NCBI RefSeq assembly: GCF_000315625.1
Contig: NW_005434668.1
Span: forward strand, 688,533 to 752,532
Source of the DNA: Guillardia theta CCMP2712
Lineage: Eukaryota > Cryptophyceae > Pyrenomonadales > Geminigeraceae
DNA length: 64,000 nt
Direction: 5' to 3'
Part shown: positions 1-10,016 of the stretch, in pieces
Numbering within the stretch: the first letter of the stretch is position 1
How the letters are laid out: each line of letters opens with the position of its first letter
Notes under the pieces: model-generated
Seen by the model: the letters and a program-made list of their open reading frames with translations, nothing else
Told to the model about the DNA's origin: nothing
The model's database searches: none
Translations under genes and position numbers: made by a program

Positions 1-252
1 AGGGAGGGAGGGAGGGAGGGAGGGAGGGAAGGAGGGGGGGAGGGGAAGGGGAATGATGGAGGGAAGGAATGTAAGAGATATGAGAGGTGTTGGGGGGAAG
101 GAGTCAAGGAGGGAGGGAGGGAGGGAATGTAATAGATAAGAGAGGTGTTGGGGGGAAGGAGTCAAGGAGGGAGGGAGGGAGGGAATGTAATAGATAAGAG
201 AGGTGTTGGGGGGAAGGAGTCAAGGAGGGAGGGAGGGAGGGAGGGTTTTGCG
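1..252. repeat. GGGA tract and 58-bp purine minisatellite
   Basis: The window opens with a run of (GGGA)n. It is followed by about three copies of a 58-bp purine-rich unit whose AATGTAA/AATGTAAG landmark recurs at 68, 126 and 184. Each unit ends in a variable GGGA tract. No coding sequence is supported here; the repeat lies just upstream of the first gene. Confidence 0.9.
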
Positions 253-283
253 ACATGATCTAAACTTGTCTCAGAGTTTCAGC

Positions 284-2642
284 ATGACCAGCGCGTTTCT
301 TGCTTCTGTGGGTTCAGATTCAGCGTACAGCTTCAACTCTCTTCGCTCATCAGTATCTCTACGCAAATCATTCAGCAGAGAAGGTCCTGTCTTATCCTTT
401 GGAGCCCCTCTAAAGTTTTCTCTTAGGATCCGAAATTTACCAAGGGCGTGTGGGAAGGCTGGAGGTGGAGGAAATCTCGGCGATCTTCCGGTGAGAGGCA
501 GGAAGATTGGATCGCTGGGCTGACTGATTTTGACCAGAAAGCTTGACCTTGACAAGGATGGAAGAGTAAGCGACGGGGAGCTGGTGCGAGGGATGAAGCA
601 CACACCTCAAGTCGCCATTAGGTCCTGCGCCTTGCTGCCCTCTTGCCTCACTTGCCCTATCAGATTTCTGCAGAGCGACAATCCTGTCCTGCGAGTGCTG
701 GCAGACAAAGTGAGAAAGCGATGTCAGACTCAAGCGTTCAGACGTGTTGCATGTTGAAGGAGGAGAGCGATTTAGTTGTAATGATAAGGATGATTGCCAT
801 GGCTGTACAATGCCTATGACTGTGATGGTGATGACGATGATCATGTTGACAACGGTGTCGATGCCGATGATGCCCATGTATGCGTGTTAGTCTCACGTCG
901 TGAGGGAATAGACGTGGATAAGGTTCAAGGCCTGTTTTGTTCTTATTCTATTTGATGTAAGGCAAGCGAAGGGAAGCTAAGCGCGGATGGTCTTGAGAGT
1001 TTTACCTTGCAAGATTTTACGGATCTGTGCAGCAAGACGAGCGATCGGTTCTGACATGTCTGCTTCACCTGCTGTCCTTGACGAGCAGCAGGAGTCAAGT
1101 CTGCGTGAGGTTCATCGGGAGACATGGGCTTGACGAACAAGTTTGCTTCATCCCTTCGGTATGGCCTCCCTCATTGCCACGCCCCCCTCTCACATTCCCG
1201 GCTTTTCCTTGATCTTTTGTCGCCTGCTTCTTTCCATGCCCCACTTCGACAGTCTCTTCTTCTCCTTCCTTGCCTTGCTTCCCTCGCTCCACCATCCATC
1301 ATTGATACGAGAGCAGATGACTAGCTCCGCTAGCTTTTCTCGGTTCCAAGCGACGACAGTTCCATACGATCCGACGGGAGTGGAGGATCAAGTTCGAGAC
1401 AGAAGCCTGGCAAGCAAGGACTTCAACGACGGACAAGGACAGGAGAAGGACCTGGCGGTTCGAATGCTAGCAAGCAAGCAACATGAGCTTGTCACAAGGT
1501 TGCAAGGGGCCGTGAGGGACGGAGAAAGAGACGCGCTGCGTATCAAGAAGCTGGAGGAAGCGCTCTCAGCCGAGGCTGAAGCCCGACGGGATCTCGAAGT
1601 GCACCTGAGGACGGCACACAAGCTGGAGATGGAGAGGGTCATGGCAACACACTCGAACGAAGAGGCGAAGCTGCGAGAGGTCATGAATGTGGAGATGGAG
1701 GAAATGGTTGCTGCGTATGAGGTGCAGCTCGCGGATATTAGGACGAGCAGTGCGGAAGAAATCAAAGAGCTAAGAACAGCAGCGGAAGCGAAAGTTGCGA
1801 GCTTGGAGAGCCAGGTTGAGGAACTGAAGAAGAAACTGGAGGAGGAGGTGACATCGCTAGCGGCCGCAAACGAAGCGCTCGAGAAGGTCAGGGATGAGAA
1901 GGCCAAGTTGGAGGACGACAAAGCGATCAAAGGGCGGGCTATCAGTCAGCTGCAGGAGGCAGAGAAGCTTCTGAAAGCAACAGTCTCTGACTTGTCACAA
2001 GAGGCAGAAAAATTGAAGAGAATCAGCGAGGAGCAGAAGTTGGAGCTTGAGCAGCTAGAACAGCAGCTAGAGCAAGAGAGGAAGGAAAGCGCGATGCTGG
2101 CGCAAAGACTGCAGGATGTGTCGCAGGCGTACGAGACTTTCGGCGAGAGGCGGAAGGAGCTTGAGCAGGTGATCGCCAGTCACGAGGAAGTTGAGGACAG
2201 GAAGGATGCAGCTGTATCGGAGGCGCTCAAGATCGCGCGCGAGGCGATCGGGGAGCGAGACGAGCTGGCGAGGAAGCATCGGTCGATCCTGGCTGAGCTC
2301 AAGGTGCAAGTGAACATCAGCAAAGCCAAGGATGGAGTGCTGACCCTCGAGGCTCTTCGCCGAGTCGTCGAAGTGATCGGAGAAGACGTGGGGAACCCTG
2401 ACGACTCGCTGATGCTGCGATGTGAGGAGATACAGGAAGCCAGGGAAGAGAAGCTCGAAGAGCTTCAGGTCAGCACGAGGACCGAAGATCAGGCAGAGGA
2501 GGAAGAGATTCTGCCATCAGGAGCTGACACGGTGACGTTATCGGACCCTCAGGACGAGGGGGACGAGTCTGCAGGAGTGAAAGCATCCTCCGCTACCAGA
2601 AGAACCTTCGGAAGGTTTCACGCTACTTCGCGATCGACTTAA
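284..2642 (+). CDS. EF-hand plus coiled-coil protein
   Basis: Seven exons join with consistent phase: 284-383, 427-490, 538-610, 674-709, 962-1047, about 1090-1140, and a long exon 1317-2642. The join at 490/538 builds a canonical EF-hand whose loop reads DLDKDGRVSDGE, with Asp at loop positions 1, 3 and 5, Gly at 6 and Glu at 12. The exon at 962 adds a weaker helix-loop-helix (EGKLSADGLESFTLQDF). The last exon is an extended heptad-rich coiled coil of about 330 residues (Glu/Lys/Ala/Leu-rich) with an acidic tail and an ending rich in Arg, Ser and Thr. A calcium-responsive scaffold or cytoskeletal protein is plausible. I do not recognise a named family. The ATG at 284 is the first in-frame Met; the sixth exon boundary is the least certain. 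Confidence 0.75.
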
Positions 2643-2780
2643 CCTTTCATCGACATGACTTATAAGAGCGTAGGCGGGGTCAAGTGAGTAGCTGTTTATT
2701 GTTAAAGTCCTCCCCCACCCCTTGCCATCCTCCCCGACATGTCTTCTGCCTCTGCTTCACCTGGGCTCTTCCTCGTCCTC

Positions 2781-3783
2781 TCATCGCAGGTGGTTGGCCT
2801 TGACCTGCACCAGGAACGGATGCATCAGGCTGTCGGCAGCTGAGATTCTTTCCTCAGGGTTGCGGGCGATGGCGCGGAGGATGAGGTCTCGGCAGGTGCT
2901 GGAAAGGGTCGGAGGGATGTCGGGGAGATGGTCGGTGGAGGCGATCTCGTAGAGCAGCGAGAACTTGTTGGTCGCCGCCTTCCATGGATGAGTCCCCGTC
3001 GCCATCTCAATCATGGTCATGCCCATGGACCAGCAGTCTGCTGCTCGCCCGTACCTCTCCTGCTTGATCACCTCCGGCGCCATCCAGTACGGTGTTCCTC
3101 GCATCGAGCAAGTGTCCGCGTTCTCTGTCATCGTCCCTCGCAGCTGTGCCGACGCGCCGAAGTCAGCGATCTTGATCACTCCGTTGGCCGCAACTAGCCT
3201 GAGCTTGAAACTTCAAAAAGATGAAAGAGGGGATGAAGAGGAGGAGAAGTGAGGGGCAAGAGTGGAAGAAGGGGTAGAAGCAGCAAGTGAGAGGCTCACA
3301 GGTTGGCTCCCTTGATATCACGATGCATGACCGCATGGGAATGGATGAAGGCCAACCCCTCCGCTACCTGCCGCGTATACTGAGCGACCACAGGCTCGGG
3401 GAAGCCCCCGAAGGACTGGCAGAGAGAAGCGACGGAGCCACCAGGGCAGAACTCCATGAAGATGCTGAGGCTCGAGTCCATCTGGTGTGTCCCGATGTAC
3501 TGCACGATGTGCGCATGCTTGAGGGAGCGAAGAAGCATGACTTCGTTCTTGATCTCTTGCTGCTCCTCCTCCGTGATGTTCTGCAGGTCGACACACTTCA
3601 CCGCCATCAGCTCGCCCGTCAGCAGGTTCATCGCCTGGTAGACCTTCCCAAACGCTCCCTTGCCCACCAGATCTCCAACTTTGAACTGAAACGTGGGACC
3701 TGGCTGAGCCGCTGGCTGGGGAGCGGAAGGAGTCTGCTCGGCTAGGCTGTAGCGTAAAGTTTCTCCTCGTTCGAACGGATGCA

Positions 3784-3836
<53 letters not shown>

Positions 3837-4420
3837 TCTCCTCCTCCTCCTCTTCTCCCGACTCCACGCTTTCGGACAGACTGACCGGGCAAACTAGAGT
3901 CGGGAAGCGGCGCGACAAAAGATTTGTTGGCAGGAAGAGGAAGAGGGGGGACGGGCAGGGAGACAGGCGGAAGGTCAGAAGCGATGCTACTGTCTCTCCG
4001 CTCCATCTTGTTGGCGAGTTGGACTCGGACGCTGCCGCTTTCTTGCTCTGTCTTGTTCCGCAAGGAGTACCACTTGTCGCTCCTCTCTGTTGCTCTCAGC
4101 TCTACCACAGGGATCTGCACGCGCCCGAGGGCCTCGGCCCCGATCATTCTGACAGCGAAGATGCTGATCTCGAGGCAGGCAGCAGGCTTGAGCTCGAGCA
4201 GAGGCAGCTCTGCTTGCCCCATCCGCCACTTGGGCGCGTTGCTCCTCCTGCACGTCTCCGTCTTGACAAGCTGCACCACAGACTTCCTCTCCCCCCTGGG
4301 ACTGAAGGCAAACTTCTTCACTATTACTCCCTCCGGTAGGAAAGAAACGGTGCAGTAGGCATCGCAGACCTTGGGTAGTCCTGCTAGATAGTCAAAGAGG
4401 AAAGGAAGACGAAGTAGAAG
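2781..4420 (-). CDS. C2-domain MAP3K-like Ser/Thr kinase
   Basis: Two exons are clear, 4420-3300 and 3198-2781; the 5' exon carrying the true start is not resolved. The upstream exon begins inside a C2-like domain (KVCDAYCTVSFLPEG, then APKWRMGQAELPLLEL), followed by a Pro-rich linker and a Gly-Ala run encoded by a hexanucleotide repeat at about 3782-3836. The kinase domain is intact: glycine loop GKGAFGKVY, Lys in MAVKCVDL, catalytic HRDIKGAN, DFGASAQL, and GTPYWMAPEVI. The GTPYWMAPE signature and the order of motifs place it in the STE/MAP3K (MEKK/NPK1-like) group, which phosphorylates MAP2Ks. C2 plus STE-type kinase is an uncommon combination. C2 could direct it to membranes, which is inference. 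Confidence 0.88.
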
Positions 4421-5309
4421 CTGCGGTTAGTCTCTGTGTTGTTAGTATCATGTCAGCAGTGGGTTGCGAAAAGTGTGTGTGTGAGAGGGAGAACAACCTA
4501 AAGCTTCCACGATGTTGATGCTTATTGAATCTTCTGCCCCCTCCCTGCCACATCAAGTTGATCAATGCCTCCTCTCCTCTTATCCCCTCCTCCTCCCCTC
4601 CTCCTCCCCTCCTCCTCCCCTTCCTCCTCCCCTCCTCCTCCCCTTCCTCCTCCCCTTCCTCCTCCCCTTCCTCCCCCCCTCCTCCTCCCCTTCCTCCTCT
4701 CTCCTCCTCATCCTCCTCCTCCCCTTCCTCCTCTCTCCTCCTCCTCCTCTCTCCTCCCCTTCCTCCTCTCTCCTCCTCATCCTCTGCTTCGCCTTCATCA
4801 CTTACATCGTTCTCAAGCCATGGCAGTTGACTGAGGGTCAAGAAGAGGAAAAAACAGAAAAAAAATATTTTTTTCTTTGAAACTCTGAGGCAGACCCACT
4901 TCGTGTTTTCCTCGGGCAGGCGTGATGGGCGTGTAGCTACATAGCGGGGGAGAAGGGAAGGGGCCGAGGCTTGGAGGGGAGAGAAGGGCAGGAGGACACA
5001 GAGAGAAGAAGATAGAAGAAGAAAAGAGAACAAGAGAACAAGAGAACAAGAGCAAAGCAACCGGAAGAAGGGAGCAGAAGTGAAGAAGGCGATGATACAA
5101 GACAAGGATTGACACGTGGAGAATGGAAGAGGAAAGAATCGATTTGAGATAACTCATCGAGAAGAACGCGGGGGCGATGGAAGAGAAGGACAAAGACTGT
5201 GAAGTACAAAAGGAGAGGGATGATAGCATTGGAATTGTGAACAAGATCGCAAGGGTAACTGAACCTTCCTTGCCTTTCATAGGTATTGCCTTTTGATCTT
5301 TAGCTTCAC
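4421..5309. other. Low-complexity spacer with CCTCCTCCCC tract
   Basis: Between the first visible kinase exon (minus strand) and the TPR gene (plus strand) lies a pyrimidine tract of imperfect CTCCTCCCCTTC units (about 4560-4790). It is followed by a purine-rich stretch. Open frames through it are artefacts of the repeat (poly-Glu/Gly/Arg or poly-Pro/Ser). It probably contains the missing 5' exon of the kinase, a large intron, and a shared divergent promoter, but I cannot place any of these. Confidence 0.6.
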
Positions 5310-6990
5310 ATGCGCAGGGCTGGTGGGGTCAGGATGTCTTCATCGATGAGGTGGTTCTTGCTGCTTCTTATAGAGTCCAGCATGTGCTTCAAGTTCGTCT
5401 ACATTCCCTGTGAACCCGGCATGCCGATGGAAGAATGGGAGCTGTTCCCCAAGAAAGGCGACGACGAGATTAGCTGCTTGACTGTGCATCTTCAGAAATG
5501 GTTCAGCAAGAGCGGACGTTTGTCTGATGACCAGAAGGCTCAACTGAAGGAGCAAGTCAAGCTCCATGCCCAAAAGAAAAACTTGACAGTAGACAACGTG
5601 TTCGAAAACTCAACCATCTCCGATGACATCTTACAAACTGAGAGTGTTGAAATCATCACCCTCCTTCCTCCCATGCAAGAGCATGGGTACGTGTCAGGTT
5701 GCTTGCTTACATCCTACCCTAATCAAGACTGACGTTTCAATGTCAGTGTCCATGTATGTGGACGACAAAGGGCTCGTTCGCAACTTGCTACAGAATGATC
5801 GAGCTAGTGGGTTGATGGAGTCTCTGACGAGCAGGAGGGGGCCCGTGCTCGGAGATGCCTTTTTAGGAAGATGTTATGACAACGAGCAAGACACGTTCAA
5901 GCGGTTAGACTTCCTTCTCACAGACGTTTCCTCGTCGGCAGGTTGGGCCAAGATATGCCTGGAGCAAAAGAAGTCAGCTGTGATCAATCATGAGAGGATG
6001 AAGGAACATTTCAAACAGTTGACCACTAGCAAGGTTCCGAAAGAACAAGAAGAGACAGCAGATGATAAGCTAGATGACGACTTGCGGAGCGACCTGCAGC
6101 AGTCGTTGGAAGATGAGAATGATGTGCTGAAGCGAGACGGATATGCCTCGTTCCCTGCTAGAAACGAACCCATCCCTTGCAGCGATGAAGAATGTTTTCG
6201 CATTTACCAAGAAATCAAAGGGCTTGGTCACGAGAGCCTCAAAAACAGAATCTATGACCTTGCGCTCCGACGATACCAGAAGGCCAAGCGCTACCTGATG
6301 CACAGACGTCATCTCAACGAGAATGCGATCAAGTCTATCTCAGAGAAGACATGGACTGAAAACCTTGTCTCTTGTGATCTCAACATCGCTCTGGCTGGGT
6401 TGAAGCTCGGAAGGAGCAGAACGTGCGAGAAAGCTTGCAAGTCTGCGTTGCAGTTGGATCCCAAGAACGTGAAGGCCTTGTACCGCATGGGCCTTTCGCT
6501 CAAAGGTCGAGGCGAGTACCGGCAAGCTCAGGAATTCTTCAACAAGTGTCTGGCGCTCTCGCCTAACCCAGCGGCGAAGGAAGCAATACAAGCCTGTATG
6601 AGAGAAGAGAAGTGAGACTAAATCATGCTTCGTTGCTTTACTGACGTCACGGGGTAGGATGGCGTCGAAGGCTGCTTCCGACTTCGCGACCAAGGTATGG
6701 GAGGCAACGGCGGGAGGAGAGGAACTGACAAGAATGCAGATCTTCTCCAAGGGGCTCGGCTCGTTCTATCCTGGTATGTCATGGACAACCATGTGCACCC
6801 TTGTCACCAGTGAAAGCAGATGCCAAACCCGCTGAGGAAGAAGGAAAGGAGGAAGAGCCTCCAGCCTTGGGTGCGTCGCCATTGACCCCTGCGACTAGCT
6901 GACTTTGAAACAGAAGAGGACAAACAAGGGGACGAAGAGAACAAAGACGACAATTGCGAGTGCTGCCCAACAGACAGTGCTGCCCTATGA
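5310..6990 (+). CDS. TPR-containing protein with acidic Cys-rich tail
   Basis: Five exons splice in phase: 5310-5697, 5747-6611, 6658-6773, 6811-6870, 6914-6990. The first half holds a conserved-looking globular region (IPCEPGMPMEEWELF, then EHGYVSVSMYVDDKG across the first junction, then RRGPVLGDAFLGRCYDNE). The second half holds tetratricopeptide helices (NLVSCDLNIALAGLKLGR, CEKACKSALQLDPKNVKALYRMGLSLKGRGEY) typical of FKBP- or CNS1-like co-chaperones. The C-terminus is acidic and ends CECCPTDSAAL. A chaperone adaptor role is inferred from the TPR type; I cannot name the N-terminal domain. The ATG at 5310 precedes a short hydrophobic stretch. A splice acceptor just before MCFKFVYIP would give a later start, so the N-terminus is uncertain. 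Confidence 0.8.
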
Positions 6991-7094
6991 TGAGAGAGGA
7001 GTATGAAAGGCTGATAAGGCGAAATACGTTCACTTGTGAATGAATTTACTCATTTCAAAGACTTCACTCTGTACCTGAGGATATCAAAAAACAG

Positions 7095-8072
7095 TCAGCA
7101 AAGAAGTTGAAAGTCGTCAACAAGCACTTGATTGTAGTCTGATGATGTGTCAGGGTTGAAGCCACTGTTCTTGTAGAAGGCGAGGGCGTTCTGAAACAAG
7201 TAGCGCGTCAGTCTTAGATTGTTTCTTCCTCTCTCACCGTGTTGTATCGGAAGACACAGAGCATGACTGAGTCCATCTTCATGGCTGGGGGGCGACAAGT
7301 CAGCGACGTCTCCTCCCCTCGTCTCGTTCTTCCATTGCCTGAGGCATTCGAACAAAGCAAGTCGAGCAGCAATCTGCCGATTCCTCTCCGTTGAAAATCA
7401 TTTTCCACCTGGTCAGGCTGGTGATGGCAGGCGACATGAAGGCTCGTCAGCCTCACCTGGAGCTCCAGGACGTACAAGCTCGCGAAGGGAACTTGCGTCC
7501 TCTCGTCCTCCAGCACCTCAAACTGATAATGCGCGAAGGCGACTAGCCTGCCGTGCACCTGCAGGGAGTTTGAGGGTCAGGCAGCAGGGCGAGAATGAGG
7601 AGCTTACTGTCGCAATCAAGAAGCGGGAGGGAGGGCTATCAAAGGCTAGCCGCTTGTCCACGTCACTCCAACCCCAGCTAGAGCGTTCATACATCTCCTT
7701 CATATTCCTCTTGGTCAGAGCAAACAGCTCGTCCACGTCCGCCGGCTTCAACTCATCTCTTCGATATGAATGTACCACGACGCCGGCGTCCCTGCTGACC
7801 GGATGCCTAAGGACACCTACATCCCAGAGCGCGTGCTTGCCGTCGCTTATGCGGGCGGCAAAGACCCGCTCCTCTGCGCTATCTCGGTGATGGACGAGGG
7901 CAGCCTCTCCGAATGGAGCTCTCCTCGCCCTCGACACAGCAAGACCCGACTGAAAGAATCCGCCCATGCCCCTCCTCATTCGCCATTGAGCCACCACAGG
8001 GAGATTCACTAAAGCATGCGAGAGGTCGGAGAGAAAGAGAATGAAACACACGACAAACAACACAAATCCCAT
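7095..8072 (-). CDS. NAA40: N-alpha-acetyltransferase 40 (NatD), histone H4/H2A type
   Basis: Five exons are supported, with downstream boundaries 7608 / 7558-7457 / 7408-7339 / 7284-7238 / 7190-7095. Spliced, they read as a NatD enzyme: RNMKEMYERSSWGWSDVDKR (counterpart of the MYEQSEWGW motif of human NAA40), GRLVAFAHYQFEV, then acetyl-CoA motif FQRRGIGRLLLDLL, MLCVFRYN, and ALAFYKNSGFNPD. NatD acetylates the N-terminal Ser of histones H4 and H2A. The intron after SNAS appears to be GC-AG: only that join restores the frame to AMKMDSVMLCVF. Homology starts near 7780. The open frame continues up to 8072 with a hydrophobic N-terminus starting MGFVLFVVCF; whether this is real, or an upstream exon is missing, is unclear. 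Confidence 0.9.
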
Positions 8073-8167
8073 GATGATATGTTCTTGGTCTGATCCCCTC
8101 GCCTGATCCCCTCTTTTTCCCTCCTCCTCTCTCCTCCTCCTCTCTCTCGCCTCCTCTCTCCTCCTCC

Positions 8168-8170
8168 TCC

Positions 8171-8243
<73 letters not shown>
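8168..8243. repeat. (TCTG)n tetranucleotide microsatellite
   Basis: About 18 uninterrupted copies of CTGT/TCTG, flanked on the left by CTCCTC-rich sequence. Noncoding; the reverse strand reads as a spurious poly-(Thr-Asp-Arg-Gln) frame. Confidence 0.97.
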
Positions 8244-8969
8244 CGCCTCCTCCTCCTCAAACCTTGACGTCCCCCTCCCCCCCCGCTCCCCTGCTCCCCC
8301 AGTGCTCCTGCCTCCGGACTTAATTTCTTTTTTTTCTTTTTTCTTTTCTTTTTTCTTCTTTTTTTTTATATGAAAGTTGCCGCGATGTTGGGTACGGAAC
8401 CCTAAGATGGTAGGGGTACTTGAATGGGAAACTCAGGGTGGTGGTTTCTAGGGGATTCGCTAGGGTAGTGGCAGTGGATAGGTGGGTGGGGTGGGGTGGG
8501 GTGGATATTCGGAGATGACAAGGGTCAAGGCCACTACTAAAATGAAGGACACTGGGAATGCGAGGAGAGGGGAGGGAGAGGGGAGGGAGAGGCACCTGAG
8601 GGGAGGGAGAGGGGAGGGAGAGGCACCTGAGGGGAGGGAGAGGTGAGGGAGAGGGAGTGAGGAGGGGAAGAGAGCGACGTGATGACATCGATGGAGAGAG
8701 AAGGGGAGAGGAGGGAGGAAGAGAAAGATGGGTCTGAGACTGAGAGGAAGTGAGAGGCTCACTGAGGAGCAGAGGGGATCAAGTAGGTTGAGAGTGGGAG
8801 GTTGTGGCAAGAAAAACTCGAGGAACCGAAGGGAAAGCAGACAGGAGATTATGAATGCGTTATACTGACATGGATGGCGTTGACAGATAGAGGAAGCTCC
8901 CTTCAAGTGCCATGTAACTTCGAACATCTTCAGGTTGCTCAGCTCTGAGCTTCATTGCAGGTCGCAACC
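8244..8969. other. Intergenic: poly-T, GGGGTA-rich and GGGGAGGGAGA repeats
   Basis: Contains a T-rich run (about 8325-8370), a segment rich in TAGGGGTAC/GGTGGGGT words (8390-8520), and a purine minisatellite (8570-8660) in which a unit ending GGCACCTGA occurs twice. No gene is visible. It separates the NatD gene (minus) from the TKL-like kinase gene (plus), so promoters of both should lie here. Confidence 0.65.
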
Positions 8970-9958
8970 ATGGCTGAACTTGAACATGGTGAATGGGATT
9001 CATCTTGCTGCTCTGCCCTACAACCAAGGTACCCTCTCTCTTCACGCGTTCATGCTTCTCATTGCTGCTCGCCAAGGATCTCCTAGGGACGGCGTCATCC
9101 ATGAAGCGCCTGGGGTGAAGTTTGTTCTGGTCTGCTCCTACACCTGTTGATCTTGCTGGGGGTCAGGAGCTCATTGCGGGATCGATTCCACTGCCGCACG
9201 TCCCCAATGTCGGTCTGCACGCCATGAATCAAGATGGGATGATAGGCAAGCAGTCGGAGCTTCACCTGTCACTGACCCTGACCCCTCACTTGCTTCAGCT
9301 CATTACCACGCTTTCCCCCCATCCTTGATTCACTTTCCCAACTCAGCACCGCAGCCGCCGCCCCTGGTGACCCTTTGGCTGTCCTCCTTTTGCCCATAGT
9401 GAGCATTTCTACCAGCATCCTGCAGCCATCAGCAGGCAAGTCGAAGCACAAGCAGCTGGTCCAGCTGAAGACATCGGGTACAGTCGTCTCGCGACAGACC
9501 TGCTCCTTGATCAACTTGTTTGCACTGCAGGGAGCAGGGAAGGCGATGGGGAGCAGAGCAGAAGTTCACCAAGGAGAAGGTGGGGGATAGGGCGAGGAAA
9601 GAGGCAGTAACGTCGGATCAGATGCGCGAGTTGGATGAGTTCATGAAGCTGATTGAGTTGACGTACATCCAACGGCAGCAGATCAGAGGTAAGCGCTGCT
9701 TCTCCTGCCTCTCCTGATGGCGTCAAGGTCGCGAGGTCATGGCGGAGGGATCCTACGGGCTCATCTACGAAGCCTTCTTTGACAGGTCGCCGGTTGTGGT
9801 CAAGGAAGCCTCGACCGTCTCAGGTCTGTCCTGCTGCTCCACGCGCGGAGGTCTGAGAGCTGGCAGGACCGACATTCAGCGATAAGATGCATGAGATCTT
9901 CCTGGAGCTGAATGTTCTCGTGCGCGTCAGACATCCGTACATCATCAACTTTTGGTCT

Positions 9959-10016
<58 letters not shown>

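Noticed and set aside
1388-1930. 180-codon minus-strand Ser/Ala-rich frame
   Set aside because: It is the shadow of the plus-strand coiled-coil exon; Glu/Lys/Leu codons read in reverse give Ser/Ala/Phe.
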